Positions 42,845 through 51,005 of a stretch of DNA of 64,000 nt are shown piece after piece. The notes below the pieces were generated by a model. That model was not told the origin of the DNA. It saw nothing but the letters and a program-made list of their open reading frames with translations, and made no database searches. Position 1 is the stretch's first letter, and each line of letters opens with the position of its first letter. Origin of the DNA: Deinococcales bacterium. GTDB lineage: Bacteria; Deinococcota; Deinococci; Deinococcales; JAAFIG01. The translations under genes and the position numbers were made by a program. The stretch covers positions 62,001 through 126,000 of the forward strand of contig JANXTZ010000015.1 in NCBI GenBank assembly GCA_025352125.1, written 5' to 3'.

Positions 42845-43168
42845 ACGCTGGTACGCCTCGAGAAACGAGTTTGAAATCAAGCGCATGTCCTCGGGTTCTT
42901 TCTGCTCAAACGCCAGTAAATCCCTGGCATAGGTGAATTGTCGCGCCGCGAGTTGATAGAAGACCTTGCCGTTCTCGCGTTTGCTCTCGAGCAACAATCC
43001 CAAATCTAAAGCTTTCTTGGCGTGATGATGCACGAGGTTCGCCGCCAGTCCCGATTTTTTGGCAACATCGCTCGGACTGACAGGCTCGAGGAAAAATTGC
43101 AGCACGGCGCTGTTGCGCAGGGCTTGGGCGGCTTCGGGATTGGTCAAATGGACGGTTTCTTTTTGCAT
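42512..43168 (-). CDS. winged-helix transcriptional regulator (ArsR-like)
   Basis: A 218-residue protein. Residues 1-90 form a winged helix (FLEPVSPSDVAKKSGLAANLVHHHAKKALDLGLL and a KVFYQL wing). The rest is an uncharacterised helical domain rich in charged residues, which may be a sensing or dimer module. Proteins of this layout occur as small stand-alone regulators. CACAAT, a weak TANNNT variant, lies 6 bases before ATG 43168. Its 3' third is overlapped by the phosphoesterase run-on. Confidence 0.8.
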   Translation of the reverse strand: MQKETVHLTNPEAAQALRNSAVLQFFLEPVSPSDVAKKSGLAANLVHHHAKKALDLGLLLESKRENGKVFYQLAARQFTYARDLLAFEQKEPEDMRLISNSFLEAYQRSDALLRGEDAYVLTHGFVTPEHPAPLAKPERKEMLEKHPAHFQARTFYLGQARYQQLVNDISRLIEDAKNETSKEASSCSLVFLGFDGQWREDQSQGDTYNINSFVLSGD

Positions 43169-43253
43169 GGCTAGATTGTGCGCTGCTTGCGTTTCAGTGC
43201 GCCAGTAGCTTGGCTGAAAGGGACTCGAGTTGTATCATCTCGAGTGAAAACCT

Positions 43254-43481
43254 ATGGAAAACGACAAGTGGAAATTGTTGGGACACGATACTTTCGCCAA
43301 CGAGGATTACCCGCTCGAGGGTGAGTTTGACACGGAACGTGACGCGATCATGGCGGCGAAATTACAACTTGCAGATTTGGAAATCACACAGCCACAGCTC
43401 GAGACTGATGGTCAAGATGGAATTCAAGACCAAGTGTATGTGATTCGACCTGATGGCAGCCGTTTTAGAGTCCAATCTTAA
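43254..43481 (+). CDS. small conserved-looking hypothetical protein, 75 residues
   Basis: An acidic soluble protein, MENDKWKLLGHDTFANEDYP at the start and VYVIRPDGSRFRV at the end. The terminal PDGSxxRV strand and a central helix (ERDAIMAAKLQLADLE) look like a folded small domain rather than chance. No motif gives a function. It has two CTCGAG sites like resident genes. The gap upstream holds the divergent regulator's start. Confidence 0.65.
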   Translation: MENDKWKLLGHDTFANEDYPLEGEFDTERDAIMAAKLQLADLEITQPQLETDGQDGIQDQVYVIRPDGSRFRVQS

Positions 43482-43610
43482 CCAAAGTTTGCGGCGAATC
43501 AGTATCGTGCGCTCGAGACTTCAAAAACCGTGATAATCTTCTACGCAACCACATGCTCAAAATCTTGAAATACCACCGATCTTGCGATCATGATTGCTTG
43601 ACCAGGCTCA

Positions 43611-44252
43611 ATGATTAATGCAACAGCGACACCCGTTGTCGTCTGCCTTGTTGCGGTGGTCATGTTGATTTTTGCCGAGTTTCGCAATTGGTATATCGGC
43701 AGGGTGTTCTGTAAAGTGATTGCGAGCACTGCCTTCGTTCTGGTTGCCTTGGGGCTTCATGCCACAAATTCGCGGTACGGTCAATTCATCCTGATCGCTT
43801 TGGTGTTCAGTTTGATCGGTGATGTCTGTCTGTTGTCTCATCGGACTCGGTTCTTCTTGTTGGGAATTGCCTCGTTTTTGTTTGCCCATATCGCTTTTGC
43901 GCTGGCGTTTGGAACACGAACTTTAGACATCAGGTACTTGCCCGTTGGACTTGTCATCATGTCATGTGTTGGGTCGTTCACACTTCGTTGGTTATGGAAT
44001 TATTTGACCAAAGATTACAAAATAGCCGTCGCGGCTTACATCATCAGCATTGTGCTGATGTGCTCGTTTGCTTTTGCGCTCAGTGCCGCAACTGCGACGT
44101 GGGTCTTGCTTGTTGGTGCACTGGCGTTTGCAGCATCTGACATCTCGGTCGCTCGAAATCGTTTTGTGGCTCGTGGGTGGATCAACAAAGTATGGGGATT
44201 GCCGCTTTACTATGCAGCCCAGTTGCTGTTTGCCCTGTCGGTGAAATCTTAA
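43611..44252 (+). CDS. YhhN-family membrane protein (lysoplasmalogenase-like)
   Basis: A 213-residue protein with about eight hydrophobic helices. LVFSLIGDVCLL, LLVGALAFAASDISVARNRF and LPLYYAAQLLF match the YhhN/TMEM86 family, some members of which hydrolyse lysoplasmalogens. The gene contains no CTCGAG at all; the free stretch runs 43517-44289, where six or seven sites would be expected, so it may be a newcomer. ATG 43611 is the first Met before the helices. Confidence 0.85.
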   Translation: MINATATPVVVCLVAVVMLIFAEFRNWYIGRVFCKVIASTAFVLVALGLHATNSRYGQFILIALVFSLIGDVCLLSHRTRFFLLGIASFLFAHIAFALAFGTRTLDIRYLPVGLVIMSCVGSFTLRWLWNYLTKDYKIAVAAYIISIVLMCSFAFALSAATATWVLLVGALAFAASDISVARNRFVARGWINKVWGLPLYYAAQLLFALSVKS

Positions 44253-44322
44253 ACTGTATTCAAAGATCAGCGCATTTTAATTCGATTTTCTCGAGCCTCA
44301 ACCGTGCTAATCTCGAGCCATC

Positions 44323-45672
44323 ATGGATTTAAAACCTTTTATCGCCCAAGCCAAAATCGATTTAGCCGCGCTGGTCGCCATTGATACGGTCAGCGCTCAT
44401 GGGCGTAACCTGGAGGTGGGTGCTTCGTTTGTCACAAAATTGCTCGAGGCTGAGGGTTTTGTCATCAAGTCTTATCCTGGGAAAGTCGCGCCGATTTTGG
44501 TCGCGGAGGCGGGCGAGGGAACGCGCACGATGCTGATTTACAACCATTACGATGTCCAGCCCGAATCGCCGCTCGAGTTGTGGCATTCAGCACCGTTCAT
44601 ATTAACGGAACGCGAAGATGCGGCTGGGGTCTTGCGTTGGTACGCCAGGGGCGTCAGCGATGACAAGGGCGAGTTCATCTCGAGGTTGGCGGGTTTGCGG
44701 GCTTTGAAGGCGCAACACGGCGGCACACTGCCTTTAAAAATCAAATGGTTGCTCGAGGGAGAGGAAGAAATTGGCAGTCCAAGCCTTGAGAAATTTGTTC
44801 ACGACCATGCCAGCGAGTTGACCGCCGATGGTTGCTGGTGGGAGTTTGGCAGCATCGACCCCGCAGGTCGCCCAGTTATTTACGCGGGACTTAAAGGCAT
44901 CGTCTGCCTCGAGCTTCGCGCCAAAGTTGCCGATTCGGATTTGCACTCGAGTTTGGGTGCGGTGGTGGACAACCCGATTTACAAACTTGCCAAAGCGATT
45001 GCGTCCATGCGTGACGAGACTGGACGCATCACCATCAACGGTTTTTACGATTCCGTGCGACCTGCCTCGAGCACCGACCTGGAGTACATCTCGAGGATTC
45101 CAGACGAATCGGCTGCATTACAACAGGCTTACGGCATCAAGGGATTCCTCGAGAATGCCAGCGGTGCAAGATATTACGAACGCCTCAACCTCGAGCCAGT
45201 TTTAAACGTGAACGGTCTGCACGGCGGTTACGGCGATGCCGGTTCCAAAACAGTGCTGCCCGCCGAGGCGTTTGCCAAACTCGATTTTCGGCTTGTGCCA
45301 GATCAAAACCCAAGTGAAATTGTCAAACTGATTCGCGCCCACCTGACGCAACACAACTTAAGCGATGTTGAGGTGATCGAACTCGAGACGCACGAGATGC
45401 CAGGACGCAGCAATTTAGACCATCCGTTCATGAAAACCGCGATTGACACAGCGCGGAAAGTCTACGGACATGAACCGGTGGTGCATCCCTCGAGCGGCGG
45501 CAGTGGACCGATGCACCCGTTTGTTGAGTTTGTGGGCGTGCCTGTGGTCGCGGCGGGAATTGGGAACATTTCGGGTTTTGTCCACGCGCCAAACGAAAAT
45601 ATTGTGGTCGCGCATTTTGAAAAAGGTGTGGAATACGCGCTTGAGTTGTTCTCGAGTGTTGCGAAAATGTAA
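44323..45672 (+). CDS. M20-family metallopeptidase (dipeptidase)
   Basis: A 449-residue M20 enzyme with two zinc sites: IYNHYDVQP, the bridging Asp in ARGVSDDKGE, LLEGEEEIGSPS and the C-terminal HPSSGGSGPMHPF. The insertion domain for dimerisation lies near 190-310. Related proteins cleave dipeptides and acyl-amino acids. TAATCT is 9 bases before ATG 44323, close to a leaderless layout. It is a single gene between the YhhN and small zinc protein genes. Confidence 0.92.
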   Translation: MDLKPFIAQAKIDLAALVAIDTVSAHGRNLEVGASFVTKLLEAEGFVIKSYPGKVAPILVAEAGEGTRTMLIYNHYDVQPESPLELWHSAPFILTEREDAAGVLRWYARGVSDDKGEFISRLAGLRALKAQHGGTLPLKIKWLLEGEEEIGSPSLEKFVHDHASELTADGCWWEFGSIDPAGRPVIYAGLKGIVCLELRAKVADSDLHSSLGAVVDNPIYKLAKAIASMRDETGRITINGFYDSVRPASSTDLEYISRIPDESAALQQAYGIKGFLENASGARYYERLNLEPVLNVNGLHGGYGDAGSKTVLPAEAFAKLDFRLVPDQNPSEIVKLIRAHLTQHNLSDVEVIELETHEMPGRSNLDHPFMKTAIDTARKVYGHEPVVHPSSGGSGPMHPFVEFVGVPVVAAGIGNISGFVHAPNENIVVAHFEKGVEYALELFSSVAKM

Positions 45673-45691
45673 TGCTCGAGAGTTGGTGTAT

Positions 45692-45988
45692 ATGAAAAAT
45701 ATGATTCATTGTTCTGTTCACGGTGAACGACAAGAAGCATTCGTTTGCACACATCTTGCCGAATCACTCAAAACCAATAAACCTGTTGGTTTCTTTTACT
45801 CTGGCACTGTTGAAGAACACAGCGATGCTTGGTGTTTGGCTTGCGAGGAAGTCAGGTTAAAAGAAGGTGGAGAATTTGGAGATTGGAACGAAAAATCTGA
45901 GGCTTTCGCACAAATCACGCTGATCTGCGAAGATTGTTACACTCGCATTGTTCGGATCAATGAACCTTCGCTCCTTGCAGAAAATTAA
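45692..45988 (+). CDS. small cysteine-rich (probable zinc) protein
   Basis: 98 residues with four Cys/His pairs: IHCSVHG, FVCTHL, WCLACEE and LICEDCY, the spacing of one or two zinc ribbons. No known domain name can be given. ATG 45692 starts MKNMIHC; ATG 45701 (MIHC) is an alternative with TATATG 6 bases upstream. It lacks CTCGAG inside. The conserved cysteine pairs and WCLACEEV argue that it is real. Confidence 0.65.
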   Translation: MKNMIHCSVHGERQEAFVCTHLAESLKTNKPVGFFYSGTVEEHSDAWCLACEEVRLKEGGEFGDWNEKSEAFAQITLICEDCYTRIVRINEPSLLAEN

Positions 45989-46010
45989 CATCTCGAGCAT
46001 TACCAGAATT

Positions 46011-47321
46011 TTAATTCACCGCATCAGGAATCTCGAGTTCGACATTTCTGGCGGCGGGTCGCAAGTATCCCGCGAATCCGGTCAGACTGTTTAAAATCCC
46101 GAACACCACAAACATGGCGGCAAAACCCCGACCTGGGGCAGACCCGAGCAACCACGAAAGGCTCGAGCCGAAAGAGCCGTTCATGATGGGGGTAAAGACT
46201 TGATCTGCCAGTGGTCCGGCAATGGCGAATGCCACCGGGCTGGTGATTTGTGCAATTTGACGACGGGCGGTAAACACGCGCCCTTGAATGTCGGCTGGGG
46301 TTTTGGCTTGCCAGATGATTTGCGAGCAGCCGTTTAGGACGGGCAGCAAGAATCCCGCGCAAAAATTTGCCAGCATCCAGACGGGTGTGCTTTGAGAGAG
46401 TCCAAACAAGCTTTGACCCAAGATGCCCGAAATCCCAAGCCCCGCGAACACGCCATGAACTCGAGGTTTGGGACCGCCCGTGGAGGTCATGTAGACGCCA
46501 CCAAGCAGTATCCCAACGCCGAACGCCGCGCCGACAATGCCCAGGATGCTCGAGCTTCCAGTGCGTGCCAAAATCAGCGGGGCTTGAAGGTCTGCGGTGA
46601 TGCTGCCAATAAAATTGACGCCCGAAAACGTAATCAGTAAGCTCAGCAAGCCAGGACGCGCGAGGATAAACCGAAAACCGTCTTGGACTTGCGCCAGAAT
46701 GCCGGCACCCTTCATGCTCGAGCCTTCCTGACTTTGGGTCGGGCGTGGAATGCGAATCAAATTCAGGGAGATGAATTCAAACGCGAAACTGATTAAATCC
46801 AGCAGCACCACACCGACAATGCCAATCTGGGTCACGAGTACCCCACCCAAAATTGGCGCGAGCAAATCGGTCACACCGCTCGAGATTGAAAACAAACCAT
46901 TGGCTTGCCCGAGTTGGTCTTTGTGCACCAGAACGCTGATCGAACTGGCTTCGGCGGGATATTGAAAAGTCTCTATCGCGCTGCCAAAAGCCAGAATCGC
47001 GTAAATAGCCCAGAGTTGAATCTCGCCGCGCAACAGCAAGTAAAACAAGCTCGAGAGTAACAAGTGCCCCATGCAAACCAGCAGCAAAACCTGGCGGCGG
47101 TCTGAACGGTCCACGATCACACCCGCAAACGGCGCGAGCAAGACCCCAGGCAAAAACCCGAAAATGGCGGATAAAAAAAGCGGGGTGGCTTGCCCCGTTT
47201 TCTGGTACAACCACACGCCCACCGCGAAGGCGGTCAACCTCGAACCGAGTTGTGAGACGCTCTGCCCAGACCACATGGTCAAGAACGTTCGACCCCCGAC
47301 GCTACGGAACAATTGATTCAC
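46011..47321 (-). CDS. MFS transporter
   Basis: A 436-residue major facilitator protein with about twelve helices. The N-half loop DRSDRRQVLLL corresponds to the motif A region (G-x-x-x-D-R-x-x-R-R), and the layout FLTMWSGQSVSQLGSRLTAF is typical of the DHA3/MefA-like efflux group. GTG 47321 overlaps the stop of the small upstream gene (GTGA), indicating coupling. The substrate is unknown; drug or siderophore export is the usual role of this group. Confidence 0.9.
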   Translation of the reverse strand: MNQLFRSVGGRTFLTMWSGQSVSQLGSRLTAFAVGVWLYQKTGQATPLFLSAIFGFLPGVLLAPFAGVIVDRSDRRQVLLLVCMGHLLLSSLFYLLLRGEIQLWAIYAILAFGSAIETFQYPAEASSISVLVHKDQLGQANGLFSISSGVTDLLAPILGGVLVTQIGIVGVVLLDLISFAFEFISLNLIRIPRPTQSQEGSSMKGAGILAQVQDGFRFILARPGLLSLLITFSGVNFIGSITADLQAPLILARTGSSSILGIVGAAFGVGILLGGVYMTSTGGPKPRVHGVFAGLGISGILGQSLFGLSQSTPVWMLANFCAGFLLPVLNGCSQIIWQAKTPADIQGRVFTARRQIAQITSPVAFAIAGPLADQVFTPIMNGSFGSSLSWLLGSAPGRGFAAMFVVFGILNSLTGFAGYLRPAARNVELEIPDAVN

Positions 47322-47494
47322 TCGAGTTCCTGAGATTTCACGGGCTTGTCACGTTTGCGCTTGTAGGCTCGAGCGTTGTCTTGGGTGATCTCGACGCGTT
47401 TGATCTCGTGACCTTTTGCGACTTTGGGTTTGGTCAAGCCTGTTGTGTCCTTGAGTTTTTCGAGGTCTTTGGGTTTCATCTTCTGGCGCGGCAT
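47318..47494 (-). CDS. 58-residue very basic protein coupled to the MFS gene
   Basis: Begins MPRQKMKPKDLEKLKD and ends KRKRDKPVKSQELE; about a third of its residues are Lys or Arg. TAAAAT lies 6 bases before the ATG, the leaderless pattern of this genome. Its TGA overlaps the GTG of the MFS gene. It has no membrane segment; nucleic-acid or ribosome binding would suit the charge. No family is recognised. Confidence 0.65.
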   Translation of the reverse strand: MPRQKMKPKDLEKLKDTTGLTKPKVAKGHEIKRVEITQDNARAYKRKRDKPVKSQELE

Positions 47495-47580
47495 GAAAGT
47501 ATTTTACGCGCTCGGATCTTTAAAATAATCGGCAGTTTGGCGTACTTGCACACACCCTCGCCACGCCGTAACCTGAGAAC

Positions 47581-48018
47581 ATGACCGACAACCCGCGCTC
47601 TGTAAGCAACACCACGCGGGTGTTCTTTGCCGAGGACAACCCCGACCATGCCTACCTGATCCGGCGCTGCCTCGAGCCACTCGGTTTTGACCTTCATCAC
47701 GCCAGCGACGGCGAAACCGCGCTCGAGTTATTGCGGCATTGGCGCGGCAACAAACCCAATTTCGTGCTGCTCGATTTGAACCTGCCGCGCATGAGTGGCT
47801 TGGAAGTCTTGAGTGCACTTCGTGCCAGCCCACAACTCAAAAGCATTCCCGTGATTGTTTTCAGCACCTCGAGACTCAATTCGGACGTGGCTCGAGCTTA
47901 CGATTGCGGTGCGAACAGTTTTGTCGTGAAACCCGCCAAGTTTGGAGATTTCAGGGAATTGCTGCTCGAGGTGGCAAATTACTGGACGAAGATCAACAAC
48001 GTGGTGGAGGGAATTTAA
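47581..48018 (+). CDS. single-domain response regulator (Rcp1-like)
   Basis: A 145-residue receiver domain with no output domain: FFAEDNPDHAYLIRRCL (acidic pocket), the phosphoacceptor Asp in VLLDLNLPRMSG, FSTSRLNSD and the Lys in VVKPAKFGDF. Such proteins usually partner phytochrome-type or hybrid kinases. None is adjacent here. TAACCT is 6 bases before ATG 47581 (leaderless). Confidence 0.93.
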   Translation: MTDNPRSVSNTTRVFFAEDNPDHAYLIRRCLEPLGFDLHHASDGETALELLRHWRGNKPNFVLLDLNLPRMSGLEVLSALRASPQLKSIPVIVFSTSRLNSDVARAYDCGANSFVVKPAKFGDFRELLLEVANYWTKINNVVEGI

Positions 48019-48803
48019 TTCTTCAAACCGTTCTCGAAATTCTTCAACCATTCAGGCGTCAAACCCTGCAAGTAATTTCCGAGGCTTGAGTACGTGCCTG
48101 TGACCAGCAAAATGCCTGCAACAATCAAAAGTACACCAGAAATTTTCTCTATTAAGTTCACGTAACGCCCAACTTTTCGCATCACGCTCGAGACTTGCCG
48201 CCACGCCAGCGCCGCCAGCAGGAACGGCACGGCAAGCCCGAGCGAGTACATGGTCAGCAAGCCCACACCGCGTCCCACTTCGGCGCTCGAGGCGGCAACG
48301 GTCAGGATTAAACCCAGGATTGGTCCGAGGCACGGCGTCCAACCGGCGGCGAAGGCAGCGCCGAGCGCGACCAGACCAAACTGTGAGGCTGCGCCGAGGT
48401 CGGTGCGGTACTCTCGAGCCAGAAATGGTACGCGGTCTTTGATTAAAAGCACAATGCCGAACACCAGAATCAACGCGCCGCCAATCTGTCCAAGTAAATT
48501 TTTGTTCTCGCGCAAGATTGAACCGAGCGCACTTGCGCCAGCGCCGAGCGAGATAAAAACCAGACTAAAACCCAGAATGAACAACAACGCACCCTGAATT
48601 GGTTTTTTGCCCGTCGCGCCGCCCAACACCGCCAAATAACTTGGCACGAGCGGTAAAACGCACGGACTGAGAAACGAGATCAAACCCGCCAGAAACGCCG
48701 CCAGAATACTGACGTTGCTGCCAGCCGTGGTGGTCTGAGCGCTCGCACTCGAGAATAGTAAAAATACCAGTGTGATTTGAAAGACTCGAGAAACTTGAGG
48801 CAT
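48015..48803 (-). CDS. ccdA: CcdA-type thiol-disulfide membrane transporter
   Basis: A 262-residue protein with a signal-like N-terminus and six further helices. The two redox cysteines sit in FLSPCVLPLVPSYL and AAGWTPCLGPILG, as in CcdA/DsbD-beta. It would pass electrons from cytoplasmic thioredoxin to the envelope for cytochrome c maturation or disulfide control. TAAGAT stands 6 bases before ATG 48803. The 3' end overlaps the convergent receiver gene by four bases. Confidence 0.93.
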   Translation of the reverse strand: MPQVSRVFQITLVFLLFSSASAQTTTAGSNVSILAAFLAGLISFLSPCVLPLVPSYLAVLGGATGKKPIQGALLFILGFSLVFISLGAGASALGSILRENKNLLGQIGGALILVFGIVLLIKDRVPFLAREYRTDLGAASQFGLVALGAAFAAGWTPCLGPILGLILTVAASSAEVGRGVGLLTMYSLGLAVPFLLAALAWRQVSSVMRKVGRYVNLIEKISGVLLIVAGILLVTGTYSSLGNYLQGLTPEWLKNFENGLKN

Positions 48804-48898
48804 TGGTTGATCTTACGGCTTTTGGCTGAAAAAGTTCAGTTCAAAATGACCCTCGAAATGATTTTTACCTTCCAGTTCATTGTGCTAAAATGTTCAGC

Positions 48899-49138
48899 AT
48901 GAACACAACGCTGACCAAAGCTGTATTGCAACTCGAGCCTCATGACCGGCTTGAATTGGCGCAGTTGCTGATTGAAAGCGTTCAAGGTCAAGTGCGTGGT
49001 GAACTCGAGCTTGATTTACCCGAATCTGAACGGATTGATTTTCGCAATCGTTTGGAAACCGCTCAGAACCAACTTTTGAGCGGTCATGATTTACAGGGTT
49101 TACTCGAGTCTGTGAATGATGCAATCCGTTCAGCATGA
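48899..49138 (+). CDS. antitoxin (addiction module component family)
   Basis: A 79-residue helical protein. LTKAVLQLEPHDRLELAQLLIESVQ matches the N-terminus of the short 'addiction module component' antitoxins (LPxxERLELAxxLLES type). TAAAAT lies 7 bases before ATG 48899, so the in-frame ATG at 48890, inside that box, is rejected. Its TGA overlaps the ATG of the toxin remnant, the normal arrangement for this pair. Confidence 0.78.
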   Translation: MNTTLTKAVLQLEPHDRLELAQLLIESVQGQVRGELELDLPESERIDFRNRLETAQNQLLSGHDLQGLLESVNDAIRSA

Positions 49139-49449
49139 GGTAGGCGCTTCGGGTCGATGATCGCGCCCATGACGAAATTATCGCAGCGATTCAAGAATTG
49201 CGTGATCCTGAACGGATGGCACGCTTTCGGATGGAGCTTGAAGATGCACTTGATACGATTCTCGAGTTTCCAGATATTTTCCCAACGTTGAAAGTGGTGG
49301 GGATTAAAACGAATTTGGTGGTTCGACGGGTGTTGTTGCGCAGTTTTTATCACGGGTTGATTTACACCGTGCTTCATGAGATTGAAGTGGTTCGTGTAGT
49401 GAAATGTTATTACACGCGCAGCAATCCTGAGACTTGGTTGCAAGAATAA
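49135..49449 (+). pseudogene. RelE/ParE-type toxin with stop at codon 3
   Basis: The toxin frame opens at ATG 49135, overlapping the antitoxin stop, but reads ATG AGG TAG: an amber stop at codon 3. After the stop the frame is intact for about 100 codons: ALRVDDRAHDEIIAAIQEL, FRMELEDALDTILEFPDIFP, RRVLLRSFYHGLIYTVL and YTRSNPETW, a good ParE fold including its usual N-terminal helix. The only alternative start is TTG 49198, which would drop the first helix. Loss of activity or very low expression is the likely outcome. Confidence 0.65.
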
Positions 49450-49466
49450 TTCCCAATCCTCGAGCC

Positions 49467-50630
49467 TCACTTCCAAACACTCAAACTCGAGAACGAATCC
49501 CCACGGTGCACCGTCGGGGTTTTCATCCCCAGTGCCTTATAACCGCCGCGCGAGGCGTAACGCACGATGTTGCGCCATCCCAGGCTCGAGCCGTGAATCT
49601 CGAGGGCAGCCAGGGCTTCGTCGGCAATATTTAAACTTTCGCCTGACGCCACCGAATCCGTGCCGAGGGCGACCTCAACACCGTATTTGGCGTACAACTG
49701 CCAGGGCAGAACGCCACACTCGAGGTTTCTGTTGCTGCGTGGACAGGTGACAACCGTGCAACCCGCTCTGGCGATCATTTGCACGTCAGTTTCAACAACG
49801 TTGACACCGTGAATCAGCGTGGGTTTGGCATCCAGCACACCCAGTTGCTCGAGGTGACTGACGCAGGTCAGGTCAAAACCTGGTTGGCGTCCAAAAATTT
49901 GCTCCAGGGGAATGTCAAAAGCGCGGGTGATGCTTTGGGCTAATGCGCCTGAGCCTGTTTGGAACATCTCGAGTTCGGCTGGCGATTCGGCAATGTGAAT
50001 TTGCAACGGAATGCCCTCGAGTCTGGCGAACGCCACCAGTTTTTTCATCAGCACGCTCGAGACGGTATGGGCGGTGTGCGGCGATAAACCCACACGCACG
50101 CCGTTTGGACGCTCGAGTTTGCGCCATTCTCGAATCAGTGCCGTAGTGTCGGCAAAAATCTGGTCGGCTTGGTCGGGGTTTGCACCCAGAACCTCCCAGT
50201 ACGCCACGCCAGAAAAACCCTCGGCAGCCAGCAAAAACGGCATGACTTCGGCTCGAGCCACAATGTCACCGAAGATGCTGGTGTTGGCGGCGCGAAGCAG
50301 CTCCAGACCGTGTTTGGCTGCCGCCAGTCCGCGCAGTTCGCGCCGCGAGATCACGTAGCCAATCCAGGGGGTGTACGGTGCGGCTTTGAACGGCACATGG
50401 CTCAAATCCAGATGCGTGTGGGCGTTGACGGGCGCTGGCAAAATCGCACGACCCAAATGCTCCACCCGAGCGTCAGGATACTGGCTGCGCAAATCCTCGA
50501 GCTTGCCGAACACGATGACTGTGCCAGGGTCGATGCTGGATTCTTTGGCGACCAGCACGCCAGCGTTCTCGAGGGGTAAACCCACCCCGTTGTAAACCAC
50601 GTCACCTGTAAAAAGAACTCGCTCGAGCAT
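49467..50630 (-). CDS. aminodeoxyfutalosine deaminase-like amidohydrolase
   Basis: A 387-residue amidohydrolase. Metal ligands are in PVNAHTHLDLSH, QIHIAESPAE, LIHGVNVVE and ALGTDSVASGESL. The short N-terminal beta domain with PG-like ILPAPVNAHTH and the overall form fit deaminases of the 6-amino-6-deoxyfutalosine type, which make futalosine for MqnB; other cyclic deaminases are possible. TAAACT is 6 bases before ATG 50630 (leaderless). MqnB, UbiD and UbiA homologues elsewhere in the window support the assignment. Confidence 0.8.
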   Translation of the reverse strand: MLERVLFTGDVVYNGVGLPLENAGVLVAKESSIDPGTVIVFGKLEDLRSQYPDARVEHLGRAILPAPVNAHTHLDLSHVPFKAAPYTPWIGYVISRRELRGLAAAKHGLELLRAANTSIFGDIVARAEVMPFLLAAEGFSGVAYWEVLGANPDQADQIFADTTALIREWRKLERPNGVRVGLSPHTAHTVSSVLMKKLVAFARLEGIPLQIHIAESPAELEMFQTGSGALAQSITRAFDIPLEQIFGRQPGFDLTCVSHLEQLGVLDAKPTLIHGVNVVETDVQMIARAGCTVVTCPRSNRNLECGVLPWQLYAKYGVEVALGTDSVASGESLNIADEALAALEIHGSSLGWRNIVRYASRGGYKALGMKTPTVHRGDSFSSLSVWK

Positions 50631-50675
50631 GGGAAGAGTTTACCCAATACTCGAGCGTGAAATGTCCAATATCAC

Positions 50676-50891
50676 TTAATCCTCGTCTTCGTTATCCTTA
50701 TCGGCGGCGTCATCATCGACAAAAACGCTTTCGGTTTCAAAACCTTCCAGGGCGGTGTGATCGGCAATCTCTTCGCCGTCGGCAAAGAAGGTAATCAGTC
50801 CGTCCTCACCAACCTCGAGCGTCACGTCGTCGGCGTCGATATCGTCGGGAATGTTGAGGTAAAAAACGGCGGTCAATTCAATGTTTGGCAC
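50676..50891 (-). CDS. small acidic protein, 71 residues
   Basis: A protein with a beta-strand-like first half (IELTAVFYLNIPDDIDADDVTLEV) and an extremely acidic tail (DDDAADKDNEDED). GTG 50891 follows a strong AGGAGG. The good ribosome site and consistent length support a real gene. The function is unknown; the acidity suggests a cation-buffering or nucleic-acid-mimicking role, with no direct evidence. Confidence 0.7.
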   Translation of the reverse strand: MPNIELTAVFYLNIPDDIDADDVTLEVGEDGLITFFADGEEIADHTALEGFETESVFVDDDAADKDNEDED

Positions 50892-51005
50892 GAGGGTAGC
50901 CTCCTAAGGTTTTACTTTACAAACTCTAACAGAAGTTTCGAGATTTGCGCCAGGGTATCACCTCGAGTGCCTTTTGTCCGCTTGGATTGGGTGTAATCTT
51001 TTGCT

